A stretch of 11,120 nucleotides of DNA from Microcaldota archaeon (lineage in GTDB: Archaea > Micrarchaeota > Micrarchaeia > Anstonellales > VGKX01). Positions 1-6,580 of this stretch are shown here, piece after piece. The notes beneath the pieces were generated by a model. The model ran no database searches. It saw nothing but the letters and a program-made list of their open reading frames with translations, and had not been told where the DNA came from. A program made the position numbers and the translations under genes. Location of the stretch: NCBI GenBank assembly GCA_021823945.1, contig JAKALW010000016.1:1-11120 (forward strand). The letters are read 5' to 3'. Every line of letters starts with the position of its first letter. The first letter of the stretch is position 1.

Positions 1-2153
1 TTCTCGCCCTTGCGCTCCCTTATCTGCCTGACTACTTTTGCAAGCAGTTCCTTGGGCAGCGGCTCGTAGCCGGCGTATTCCTGGTAGGGAATTGCCCTGC
101 CTTGGGTTGCCGACCTCAAGTCGTTCCCGAACCCGAACAGCTCAGCTACAGGGACCTTGGCGATGATGTTTGTCACCTCGCCTTCCTGTTGCATGTCAAG
201 CATCTGGCCGCGCTTGCCCTGGATGAGGGTGATGACAGCGCCCATGTAATCCTGCGGCACGATGATTGTCAGCTTCTGCTTGGGCTCAAGCAATGTGACG
301 CCTGCGTACAATATGCCCGCGTACATCGCCCTCTTGATTGCCGGGATAATCTGGGCGGGGCCCCTGTGGACCGGGTCCTCGTGGATTGTGGCGTCCACAA
401 TCCTGATTTTAAGCCCCGTGATTTTCTCCTTCGCAAGCGGGCCCTTGTCAAGCGCCTCCTCAAAGCCCTGCAGGAGAAGCTCCATTATCTCGTCGAGATA
501 CTGGACGCCCCTCGTGTCGTTTATGAAAAGCGACTTGTTGTAAATGTGCTTGACAGCCTTTGCCAGGTCGCGGTCCAGGCCAGCCTTCACAAGCGCCTCC
601 ACTGCAGCCTTGCCCTTGGGCTTGCCCTCGGCGATTTCGCCATTGTCAATGGCGTCAATGACAGACTGCTCGAGCTTCTCGACAAACAACTTGATTTTCG
701 TGTGCTTGTTTGGGGACTTGCCTTCCACCTGCGGCGAGTTGCCAGTGATTGCCTCGCGGTAAACCACGATTGGCGGGGACGTAACTATGTTTATGCCCCT
801 CTCCTTTGTAATCTTGTATTCTATGATTTCAAGGTGTAGGTCGCCCATGCCAGAAATCAGGTGCTCGCCGGTTTCCTGATTGATTTCGACCTTCAATGTC
901 GGGTCCTCCTTTGAGAGCTGCCTCAACGCCATGATGAGCTTTGCGAGGTCCTTGGACTCCTTCGCCTCGATGGACTTCGTGACCACGGGCTCTGAGTAGT
1001 GCTTTATCTGCTCGAAAGGCTCGACCGGGCCTGCGCTCACTGTCTCGCCTACATAAACGTCTTTCAGGCCCACAAGGCCCACGATGTTGCCTGCCACGAC
1101 TTCCTCGACCATGACCCTGTCAATGCCCATGTAGATTGCGCATTGCTGGACCTTCTCCTCCTTGTACTTGGATGCGAGATACATCATGTCTCCCTTCCTG
1201 ACATGGCCTGAAAAGAGCCTGACAACCGCGACTTCGCCCGCGTTGGGGTCGTTAACGACGCCAAAGCACACGCCGATTGTCTTGCCCTGGACATTGCATG
1301 AAAGCATGTCCTTTGCGTCCTGGGATTCCAAGTCGCCTTTCCATATGACCGGGATACGGTATTTCTGCGCCACGAGCGGGTTTGGAATGTGGGACGTTAT
1401 CATTTCAAGCATGGTCTCGTCAAGCGGGGATTTCTCCCTCAATGTCTTGTGGTCGCCGGCCTTGCACAGCTCAGCCATTTCCTTGAACGAGAGGTTGAAC
1501 CTCTTCATTGAAAGGACAGAAACTGCCCATTTGTTGTACGCCGAGCCGAAGCTGATGTTGCCCTTTGCGACCTGGATCATCCAGTCGTCCCTTTTGTCCT
1601 CGGGCGCGTACTGCATGATGATTTTGTTCAATCCAGTGATGATTTTGATGAACCTCTGCTGCATCTGGTCGCCGTCAAGCTGCAATTCGTTAATGAGCCT
1701 GTCTATCTTGTTGATGAAGATTGTGGGCTTTGCCCTCTCCCTCAATGCCTGCCTAAGCACTGTCTCGGTCTGCGGCATGATGCCCTCGACTGAGTCCACT
1801 ACGAGCACGACGCCGTCCACCGCCCTCATTGCCCTTGTGACGTGGCCGCCGAAGTCCACGTGGCCCGGCGTGTCTATGAGGTTCAGGAGGTAGTCCTTGC
1901 CCTTCAACTCGAAGGCGATTGAAATATTGGCGGATTTGATTGTGATGCCCCTTGCCTGCTCCTGCTCGTCAAAGTCCATGACCCTCTGCTCGCCCGCCTT
2001 TTCCTTGGAAATCAGACCCGCGCGCGCAACAAGGGAGTCCGTAAGAGTAGTCTTGCCGTGGTCGACGTGGGCGCAAATCGCGACATTCCTCACGTTTTCG
2101 AGGTTGTTCATCAGCTTTGAAACTTCGCCTACTACGTATTCTTTCCTGACCAT
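1..2153 (-). CDS. fusA: Translation elongation factor EF-2 (aEF-2), partial: C-terminus cut by window edge
   Basis: GTPase that drives ribosomal translocation in the cytoplasm. Reading leftward from the ATG at 2153, 717 codons are open to the window edge. Seen: the G1 motif AHVDHGKT (residues 28-35), the switch I RGITIK (68-73), G3 DTPGH (94-98) and G4 NKID (148-151). Later domains follow in normal order, including the domain IV loop EDPVHRGPAQ with the diphthamide-acceptor histidine at about residue 596 (codon at 366-368). Archaeal EF-2 is about 730 residues, so some 15 C-terminal residues lie outside the window. The start is supported by a GGTGA ribosome-binding site 6 nt upstream (2160-2164). 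The gene follows the peptidase gene on the same strand, but 203 bp away with a terminator-like element and TATA-like box between, so it is probably transcribed alone. The diphthamide loop reads DPVH where DAIH is more usual; the histidine and RGPAQ are intact. Confidence 0.97.
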   Translation of the reverse strand, partial: MVRKEYVVGEVSKLMNNLENVRNVAICAHVDHGKTTLTDSLVARAGLISKEKAGEQRVMDFDEQEQARGITIKSANISIAFELKGKDYLLNLIDTPGHVDFGGHVTRAMRAVDGVVLVVDSVEGIMPQTETVLRQALRERAKPTIFINKIDRLINELQLDGDQMQQRFIKIITGLNKIIMQYAPEDKRDDWMIQVAKGNISFGSAYNKWAVSVLSMKRFNLSFKEMAELCKAGDHKTLREKSPLDETMLEMITSHIPNPLVAQKYRIPVIWKGDLESQDAKDMLSCNVQGKTIGVCFGVVNDPNAGEVAVVRLFSGHVRKGDMMYLASKYKEEKVQQCAIYMGIDRVMVEEVVAGNIVGLVGLKDVYVGETVSAGPVEPFEQIKHYSEPVVTKSIEAKESKDLAKLIMALRQLSKEDPTLKVEINQETGEHLISGMGDLHLEIIEYKITKERGINIVTSPPIVVYREAITGNSPQVEGKSPNKHTKIKLFVEKLEQSVIDAIDNGEIAEGKPKGKAAVEALVKAGLDRDLAKAVKHIYNKSLFINDTRGVQYLDEIMELLLQGFEEALDKGPLAKEKITGLKIRIVDATIHEDPVHRGPAQIIPAIKRAMYAGILYAGVTLLEPKQKLTIIVPQDYMGAVITLIQGKRGQMLDMQQEGEVTNIIAKVPVAELFGFGNDLRSATQGRAIPYQEYAGYEPLPKELLAKVVRQIRERKGE

Positions 2154-2159
2154 GTGAAT

Positions 2160-2164
2160 TCACC
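2160..2164 (-). promoter_or_regulatory. Ribosome-binding site of EF-2 (GGTGA)
   Basis: GGTGA on the minus strand, 6 nt before the EF-2 ATG. It matches the UCACC of the archaeal 16S rRNA 3' end. The same element at similar spacing precedes fba and the DUF2892 gene, so it helps fix starts in this genome. Confidence 0.75.
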
Positions 2165-2226
2165 GTTTTTTTGGATTTTTAGCAGAAAACCAGCCTTGGA
2201 CAATGGCAAATAGGATAAGCGCTCAT

Positions 2227-2240
2227 GCAAAATCTTTTGC
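2227..2240. repeat. 14-bp inverted repeat in the EF-2 leader
   Basis: GCAAAA-TC-TTTTGC is a perfect inverted repeat with 6-bp arms and a 2-nt centre. It lies between the putative EF-2 TATA box and the start codon. The centre is too short for a good RNA hairpin unless the innermost pair opens, so a protein-binding site is as likely as an RNA structure. It may also be chance in AT-rich DNA. Confidence 0.3.
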
Positions 2241-2300
2241 CTCAATCCAAAACAAGCTTTCAAATTAAGCATTTAACGAGAGTAAGTTAATCTGAATATG

Positions 2301-2308
2301 TTTATATA
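2301..2308 (-). promoter_or_regulatory. Putative TATA box for EF-2
   Basis: TATATAAA on the minus strand in an AT-rich stretch between the peptidase stop and EF-2. Initiation would be expected about 25 nt downstream, near 2277, giving an untranslated leader of about 120 nt. That is long for archaea, so either the leader is functional or a weaker, closer TATA-like sequence is used. Confidence 0.5.
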
Positions 2309-2330
2309 CTTATTGGGGTTTTGGCGCCGC

Positions 2331-2347
2331 AAAAACGCGCAAAGCGC
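2331..2347 (-). terminator. Putative terminator after the fba-fbp-peptidase unit
   Basis: On the minus strand, about 10 nt past the peptidase stop, a short GC stem (GCGC-TTT-GCGC, 2337-2347) is followed by G and then five T residues (2331-2335). A longer pairing, GGCGC with GCGCC, surrounds it. Archaeal termination depends mainly on the T tract, and this one is short, so confidence is modest. Confidence 0.4.
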
Positions 2348-2356
2348 CGCCGCAAA

Positions 2357-3388
2357 TCAGAGGAAAACGTCCTTTTCGTACCTGACTCCGAACTTGCCCG
2401 CGTAATATGCCGCTGGCTCTATTGCTATCACCATTCCCTTCACAATTTTGTCCTTTGACTTTAGCCCAAGGGAAGGGGACTCGTGGACATCCAGGCCCAC
2501 TCCATGCCCTATTGAATGGGGGAGCTTGGGCAGGTTGTACCTCTCATGCAGCCGGGCTGCGTCACTGGCAAGCTCGGAGCCGGTGTGGTATGCGCCGGAT
2601 TCCGCCTTGTCGCAGACCTCATCGCAGATTAAGGTCAGCTTGTCATAGGCGTTTTTCTGCATCCTGCCGGACGGGAAGAAAAAGCACCGCGTCAGGTCGG
2701 AGCAATAGCCTTCGACTTTTACGCCCATGTCAATAAGCACGTGCCCGCGCACCTTGGCGCCTGTTGGCTGGGAATGCGGGCTCGACGAGTTCGCGCCGCT
2801 TGAGATTATTGGCGAGAATGACGGCTTCAAACCTTTCCCTATCATCTCGCGAAGGAGCATGGATTCAATTTTCTTCTCGCTCATGCCCTCGCCAATGTTG
2901 GAGTCGAGGTATGCGAGGAGGGTTTCAGCCTCGAGAATCGCCCTGTCAATGCAGGATTTCTCGTATTCCGACTTGACAGAGCGCAAGCTGGAAATTTTTT
3001 CCGAGAAGTCCAGGCGTTTTGCCCTGGAATGCTTTGCAAGGAAATCCGCAAACGACAGTTTGGTCGAGGGATAGTCAAGGAGCAAAGTCTTTGCTTTTCC
3101 TATTCCTGCCCTTACAAGCTTTGAAAACTCGCCCTTGCTTGAATATTTCAGAGTTTCAATGCCGTGGGAATTGGCAAGGGCGTAATTGAAGTTCATCTCT
3201 GGCGAGATTATTGTTGCGCTATCATGCCCCAAAACAAGCATGCACCCGTCAATCTCAAGCCCAGTAAAATAGTAAAACGACGGATTCGCATTCGCGGGGT
3301 CGTTGCCGCTTGTGAGAAGGAGAGCCTCATTTTTGCCAATGAGCTTTTGCACTGCAGAAATCCTTGATTTCATCTCCGAATCTTTCAT
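2357..3388 (-). CDS. M24B family metallopeptidase (Xaa-Pro dipeptidase/aminopeptidase-like), short C-terminus
   Basis: Predicted cytoplasmic dinuclear-metal peptidase acting on Xaa-Pro bonds. From the ATG at 3388 it has 343 residues: a creatinase-like N-terminal domain (about 8-115) and a pita-bread catalytic domain (about 140-343). All five metal ligands are visible: Asp220 and Asp231 (IDMG...SDLTR), His295 (GHGVGLDVHE), Glu324 (AIEPAAYY) and Glu338 (VRYEKDVF). Their spacing of 11, 64, 29 and 14 residues equals that of Pyrococcus furiosus prolidase as I recall it. The protein stops five residues after the last ligand, where that enzyme has about 21 more, so the closing C-terminal strands are missing. 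The arginine of the usual HEWPR stretch is also absent (HESPS). I chose 3388 because GAAGGA lies 6 nt upstream (3395-3400); an ATG at 3430 is in frame but has no such site. It lies 75 nt after fbp and is probably co-transcribed. Exact substrate is uncertain. Confidence 0.88.
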   Translation of the reverse strand: MKDSEMKSRISAVQKLIGKNEALLLTSGNDPANANPSFYYFTGLEIDGCMLVLGHDSATIISPEMNFNYALANSHGIETLKYSSKGEFSKLVRAGIGKAKTLLLDYPSTKLSFADFLAKHSRAKRLDFSEKISSLRSVKSEYEKSCIDRAILEAETLLAYLDSNIGEGMSEKKIESMLLREMIGKGLKPSFSPIISSGANSSSPHSQPTGAKVRGHVLIDMGVKVEGYCSDLTRCFFFPSGRMQKNAYDKLTLICDEVCDKAESGAYHTGSELASDAARLHERYNLPKLPHSIGHGVGLDVHESPSLGLKSKDKIVKGMVIAIEPAAYYAGKFGVRYEKDVFL

Positions 3389-3463
3389 CAATATTCCTTC
3401 AAGGCGGCCGATTGCCAGCCGAATTGTCATGCCAAACTTTTGCAGACCGCAGCATTCCTTTCC

Positions 3464-4405
3464 TTACTGCTGCCTGTATGTCTGGCCTTTCTTTATCGCC
3501 GCCTCAAGCTCCTCAATGAGGTATTTGTTCCCCATGTAGAGGGGCACTCTGGCGTCTATATCGGGCAGGTCAACGTCCAGCAGTGAGATAGAGCCATTGC
3601 TTGACGCCCCGCCGGCCTCTTCCATGATAAGCGCCATTGGCGCTGCCTCGAAATACAGCCTCAATTTGCCATTAGGGCTTTTTTTCGTGCATGGGTATGA
3701 GAACAGACCGCCCCTGTGCAGGACCTGGGAAAAATCGCCTACAAACGCGCCGCAGTACCTTGCCTTGAGCCTGTGCTTCTTGAAAAGCCCCTTTGCGAAT
3801 CCCATGAACTCATTGCTCCATTCCATGGGGTCAGCGCCAATCCCGAAAACCTCGCCTTTGGCAGGCAATTTCATGTTCTCGTGCAAAAGCAGGTATTGCT
3901 GCTCGCCCTCGCGCTGCTTGACGAATTCATGAACCCCCATCCCGTTCCCAGCAGTATAGACCAGGGTGGTTATGGGCCCATATAATTCGTAGATTGCGCA
4001 CACGAGTTTCCTGCCTGTCGCGGGCAAATCCTCGCGGTAAATGCCGAAAATAGTGCCGAACACGTTGTTTGTGGATATGTTTGACGAGCCGTCAAGCGGG
4101 TCCATCGTGACCACAAACGGCGCGCTGTCATTGTAAATGTACGGCTTGTCAAGCTCCTCGGAGTATATGGCGCGAACAAGCCCGGTCTTGATTAGCGCAT
4201 CCACAAAAAAGCCGTTTGTCCACGCGTCAAGCTCCTTTTGGACCTCGCCAAACTTGTTGGTTGTACGAGCTACTTTGAGCCGTTTGGGGAATTCAGCCTT
4301 GACATTGGGCGTCATCTGCCCTATGCGCGAAATCAACGTTGCCAAATCAGCGGACAGGTGTTTGGACGCGTGTTTTCCAAGGGTGATTTCAAGATTGTCA
4401 GGCAC
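3464..4405 (-). CDS. fbp: Class I fructose-1,6-bisphosphatase
   Basis: Hydrolyses fructose 1,6-bisphosphate to fructose 6-phosphate and phosphate, the committed step of gluconeogenesis, in the cytoplasm. Class I signatures are seen (numbering from the GTG at 4405, 313 residues): the metal-binding SEE at 82-84, DPLDGSSN at 102-109, GGLFSYP at 232-238, YFEAAPM with the metal-ligand glutamate at 253, and RVPLYMGN at 286-293. Length is near the usual 320-340. Start choice: the frame opens after a TAG at 4463-4465 and has no ATG nearby. GTG at 4405 has AAGGTG 6 nt upstream, whereas TTG at 4420 has no clear site; the difference is only five residues. The gene follows the aldolase that makes its substrate. 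Having a class I phosphatase beside a separate aldolase differs from the bifunctional aldolase/phosphatase common in thermophilic archaea. Confidence 0.95.
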   Translation of the reverse strand: MPDNLEITLGKHASKHLSADLATLISRIGQMTPNVKAEFPKRLKVARTTNKFGEVQKELDAWTNGFFVDALIKTGLVRAIYSEELDKPYIYNDSAPFVVTMDPLDGSSNISTNNVFGTIFGIYREDLPATGRKLVCAIYELYGPITTLVYTAGNGMGVHEFVKQREGEQQYLLLHENMKLPAKGEVFGIGADPMEWSNEFMGFAKGLFKKHRLKARYCGAFVGDFSQVLHRGGLFSYPCTKKSPNGKLRLYFEAAPMALIMEEAGGASSNGSISLLDVDLPDIDARVPLYMGNKYLIEELEAAIKKGQTYRQQ

Positions 4406-4495
4406 ATTGAACACCTTCAAAATTCCAGGGTTTGAAATTATCTCAAGGGGTTTGGCGCACCCCTAAAAATGCATGAAAAAACAAAGGGGAGGGGC

Positions 4496-5272
4496 TTAAT
4501 CCGAACCGAAAACCACTTTGGCAATGCCTTTTGCGATTTTCTCGGGGTTCGGGTTTTGCCAGACATTCCTGCCGACCGCAAAGCCGGACGCGCCTGCGGA
4601 CATGACGTCCTTTGCCATTTTCAGGAAATCCTCGTCCGACTGTTTCGAGCCGCCCGCGGAAATGACTTTGGTCTTCTGCGCCGCAGCAACGACTTTCTTG
4701 AACGAGTCTGGCGAGCCAGTGTAGTTGACCTTCACTATGTCCGCGTTGATTTCAAGCGCAACGCGCGCGGCATAGCCGACCATGTCCACGGATTTCTCTT
4801 CCGCGACGTATTTGCCCCGCGGGTATGCCCAGACAATTGTCGGGATGCCGTATTCGCGGCATTCCTGCTCTATTATCGAGAAGTCGTGGAGCATCTTTGC
4901 CTCTGTGGGCGAGCCGACGTAAATAGTATAGCCGACGGCATCCGCGCCAAGTGCTATCGCGTCCTTGACAGACGCGACTGGCGAGGAATATATCTCGTCT
5001 TTCGGGACTATGCTTGTCCTGCCGTTCAGCTTGAGGATGAGCGGGACTTTGCCAGCATAGTTCTCCATATACTTGACTGCCACGCCCTTGTGGAGCACCA
5101 TTCCGGTGAAATCGCCTTTGGATGCCACTGAAAGAACGTAGTCGGGGTCGATGTTCTTGTCATTGAAGTCCTTTGGCCCGTGCTCTATGCCCTGGTCCAT
5201 TGCGCAAAGCAGTACCTTGCCTTTCCGCGTAATGCGCGACATCCTTGCCTTATGACCTGCAAAACCGACCAT
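4496..5272 (-). CDS. fba: Archaeal-type class I fructose-bisphosphate aldolase (DhnA family)
   Basis: Condenses dihydroxyacetone phosphate and glyceraldehyde 3-phosphate to fructose 1,6-bisphosphate through a Schiff base. The 258-residue TIM barrel carries AMDQGIEHGP (Asp26), the WAYPRG segment (Trp148, Tyr150), the Schiff-base lysine Lys181 in DIVKVNYTG, and phosphate-binding loops AGGSK (206-210) and AVGRNVWQ (232-239). These correspond to the catalytic Asp, Trp, Tyr and Lys of the Thermoproteus tenax enzyme. The related ADH synthase of archaeal aromatic synthesis usually reads PMDHGV at the first motif; DQGIEHGP points to true aldolase. The ATG at 5272 has GGTGA 6 nt upstream (5279-5283). 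It is the first gene of a probable fba-fbp-peptidase unit, with fbp about 90 bp downstream. Confidence 0.95.
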   Translation of the reverse strand: MVGFAGHKARMSRITRKGKVLLCAMDQGIEHGPKDFNDKNIDPDYVLSVASKGDFTGMVLHKGVAVKYMENYAGKVPLILKLNGRTSIVPKDEIYSSPVASVKDAIALGADAVGYTIYVGSPTEAKMLHDFSIIEQECREYGIPTIVWAYPRGKYVAEEKSVDMVGYAARVALEINADIVKVNYTGSPDSFKKVVAAAQKTKVISAGGSKQSDEDFLKMAKDVMSAGASGFAVGRNVWQNPNPEKIAKGIAKVVFGSD

Positions 5273-5278
5273 ACGAAA

Positions 5279-5283
5279 TCACC
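5279..5283 (-). promoter_or_regulatory. Ribosome-binding site of fba (GGTGA)
   Basis: GGTGA on the minus strand with a 6-nt spacer to the ATG at 5272. It decides between that start and an internal ATG at codon 11, which lacks a comparable site. Confidence 0.7.
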
Positions 5284-5324
5284 CACAAACAGGAATAACC
5301 GTTCTACGCAATTTACATGCAGAC

Positions 5325-5340
5325 AAAAAAATATAAATTC
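5325..5340. promoter_or_regulatory. Shared AT-rich promoter element between fba and ribK
   Basis: An A-rich run leads into ATATAAAT (5331-5338). Read rightward it resembles a BRE/TATA element for ribK, with initiation expected near 5360. Read leftward it gives TTTATATTTTTT, placed about 60 bp before the fba start with initiation expected near 5306. It is the only good TATA-like sequence in this 139-bp divergent gap, so both genes may use the same or overlapping elements. Confidence 0.55.
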
Positions 5341-5373
5341 GCCTCAGCCGCTGTTGACCTCATCATTTATTCA

Positions 5374-5393
5374 GTGGTTGTTCACAACATCAC
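5374..5393. promoter_or_regulatory. Candidate operator (inverted repeat) in the ribK leader
   Basis: GTTGT-TC-ACAAC (5377-5388) is a perfect inverted repeat. The outer bases GTG (5374-5376) and CAC (5391-5393) also mirror each other with a small offset. It lies between the expected transcription start and the ribK start codon, where a repressor would act. The ribK product has its own helix-turn-helix domain, so autoregulation is a reasonable guess, not shown. Confidence 0.35.
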
Positions 5394-5411
5394 AGGCACT
5401 ACCATTTGACC

Positions 5412-6089
5412 ATGGCAGATTTAAATTATATGCAGGGCAAGGTTCATGGCATGATAGACGAAGTTCTGGCTTATCTTGTCAGGCGCGGGGCGCATCTGGA
5501 GCCCGCAAAAATCACAACGCGCGAAATAGCGTACGACCTCGACATGTCGCAGCAGACGGCATCAAGGAAGGCAATCGAGCTCATCAAGTCGGGAAAAATC
5601 GAGCGCACGCCCGAAGGCATGGTGGTGACAGGCAAGGCACTCGCTGAGCTCAAGCGCACTGTAGACGAGCTGCAAAAAATGCTATACCCGGAGCTTGGCT
5701 TCGAGTTCTCGGGCAAGGTCGTGAGCGGGCTTGGCGAGGGCGCGCGGTTCATGAAAATCCAGCAGTACAAGGACAACATAAAAAAACAGCTCGGCTTTGT
5801 CCCGTACGCAGGCACGCTCAATGTCAAGATAAACCCCGAAGACGTTGAAAAGCGCCTGCGCCTCAAGACCCATCCGCCAATCATAATCAACGGCTTCCGG
5901 CTTGCGGGAAAGGATTTCGGGAAAATCCTCTGTTACAGGTGCAAGATAAGGGGAATCCAGGGCGCGATTGTGTTCCCCGTGCGCTCGACGCACGGGCTCA
6001 ACGTGCTCGAGATGATAGCGCCCGTGAACCTGAGAAAGGAGCTGTCGCTAACAGACCAGTCATGGACTGAATTCGTTGTCTACCCCTGA
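5412..6089 (+). CDS. ribK: CTP-dependent riboflavin kinase with N-terminal HTH domain (RbkR type)
   Basis: Makes FMN from riboflavin using CTP (archaeal riboflavin kinase family, DUF120; EC 2.7.1.161). The 225-residue product has two parts. Residues about 15-70 form a winged-helix/MarR-like DNA-binding region with a clear helix-turn-helix pattern (TREIAYDLDMSQQTASRKAI, 36-55). Residues about 97-225 form the kinase, with SGLGEGARF (105-113), YAGTLNVKI (132-140), RSTHG (191-195) and VNLRKEL (205-211), all hallmarks of the family. The stand-alone Methanocaldococcus enzyme is about 135 residues, so the extra N-terminus is a fusion. Such fusions are known in archaea as RbkR, which both makes FMN and regulates riboflavin genes. 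The ATG at 5412 is preferred over a TTG at 5406; neither has a clear ribosome-binding site. It is divergent from fba. No other riboflavin gene is nearby. Confidence 0.93.
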   Translation: MADLNYMQGKVHGMIDEVLAYLVRRGAHLEPAKITTREIAYDLDMSQQTASRKAIELIKSGKIERTPEGMVVTGKALAELKRTVDELQKMLYPELGFEFSGKVVSGLGEGARFMKIQQYKDNIKKQLGFVPYAGTLNVKINPEDVEKRLRLKTHPPIIINGFRLAGKDFGKILCYRCKIRGIQGAIVFPVRSTHGLNVLEMIAPVNLRKELSLTDQSWTEFVVYP

Positions 6090-6124
6090 ACAGCCAGGAT
6101 GAAGCGCGCAAGGGGAACACTCTG

Positions 6125-6129
6125 TTTTT
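6125..6129 (+). terminator. T-tract terminator after ribK
   Basis: Five T residues about 35 nt past the ribK stop, in otherwise GC-balanced sequence. No strong hairpin precedes them. Archaeal RNA polymerase can stop at T tracts alone. Confidence 0.35.
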
Positions 6130-6190
6130 AAGCGGGAAATGCCATTTGCCAAACCCTGGCTTGGGCAATTTCAAAATGCGGGAGGAGCCT

Positions 6191-6207
6191 AGCTTTCTGG
6201 CAAAGCT
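6191..6207. repeat. Perfect 6-bp stem-loop in the ribK-TPR gap
   Basis: AGCTTT-CTGGC-AAAGCT forms a perfect stem of 6 bp with a 5-nt loop. It lies in the 6090-6246 stretch, which otherwise shows no gene. No T tract follows on the plus strand. Function is unknown, and the structure is weak in energy. Confidence 0.3.
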
Positions 6208-6218
6208 GATTTGATTGC

Positions 6219-6227
6219 ATATAAAAT
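6219..6227 (+). promoter_or_regulatory. Orphan TATA-like sequence facing rightward
   Basis: ATATAAAAT is a good archaeal TATA match. An ATG at 6257 lies about 34 bp downstream, which would suit a leaderless or short-leader transcript. The rightward ORF from 6257 is not convincing as a protein, so a small RNA or a chance match is equally possible. Confidence 0.3.
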
Positions 6228-6246
6228 CCTGCTTCCAAGCCTGGCT

Positions 6247-6447
6247 TCAAATAGAAATGGAATTGAAAAAGCCGCGTGCGCCCTTTTCGTCGAGCTTCGC
6301 GTTCGCCCTTATCGGGACAGAATCGGTCGGCGTCAGGTCCCAGCTTGTGATGTGCGACAGGTTGGACTTGAGCTGCTCGAACTCGCCTTGCGCCTTGGAA
6401 GACACTGGCGCAGCTTTGGGTACGCTTGGGATTGCTGCTATTGCCAT
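6247..6447 (-). CDS. Small hypothetical protein, 66 residues (doubtful)
   Basis: I do not recognise this protein. From the ATG at 6447 it has 66 residues, starting with a short apolar stretch (MAIAAIPSVP) and then becoming hydrophilic with an even, protein-like composition (SKAQGEFEQLKSN, NAKLDEKGARGFF). Codon choice, with AAG, GAG, AGC, AGG and ATA and about two-thirds G or C in third positions, matches its neighbours. No ribosome-binding site is seen. A weak AT-rich element (6465-6478) lies about 25 bp upstream, suiting a leaderless message. An overlapping rightward frame (6257-6469) has similar third-position composition but an odd, cysteine-rich product. The frame stays open upstream to 6717, so a longer form starting at 6524 is possible. 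It is divergent from the TPR gene. Confidence 0.45.
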   Translation of the reverse strand: MAIAAIPSVPKAAPVSSKAQGEFEQLKSNLSHITSWDLTPTDSVPIRANAKLDEKGARGFFNSISI

Positions 6448-6521
6448 GCAAAGGGTATTGGATGAATAGTAATAATAACCCGATTGTGCCACAAAATCCC
6501 AGGGCAGGAAATATGCGATTT

Positions 6522-6547
6522 GCATGCCGCGGCGATATAGCGCATGC
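6522..6547. repeat. Paired GCATGC palindromes around a TATA-like sequence
   Basis: GCATGC occurs at 6522-6527 and again at 6542-6547, 20 bp apart (about two helical turns). GATATAG (6534-6540), the best TATA-like sequence for the TPR gene, lies between them. The layout resembles an operator over a core promoter, but this is inference only. Confidence 0.3.
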
Positions 6548-6580
6548 GGATTGCCGAAAAAGCGCGCGGGTGCATGTATC

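Noticed and set aside
1162..1893. Rightward 243-codon open frame opposite EF-2, together with others at 102-839 and 1897-2157
   Set aside because: EF-2 on the opposite strand is unmistakable over the whole stretch. The rightward products are Ser/Leu-rich with no motif and arise from EF-2 codon bias.
5471..5890. Leftward 139-codon frame opposite ribK
   Set aside because: The ribK frame contains all the riboflavin kinase motifs; this frame is its antisense shadow.
6128..6451. Leftward 107-codon frame, very rich in Arg and Gln
   Set aside because: It overlaps the more protein-like 66-residue frame, has an implausible composition and lacks a ribosome-binding site.
6257..6469. Rightward frame of about 70 codons downstream of a good TATA-like box
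   Set aside because: The promoter position is attractive, but the product is unusually rich in Cys and Ser and lacks any pattern. The opposite strand gives the more natural protein, so this is kept only as an alternative.
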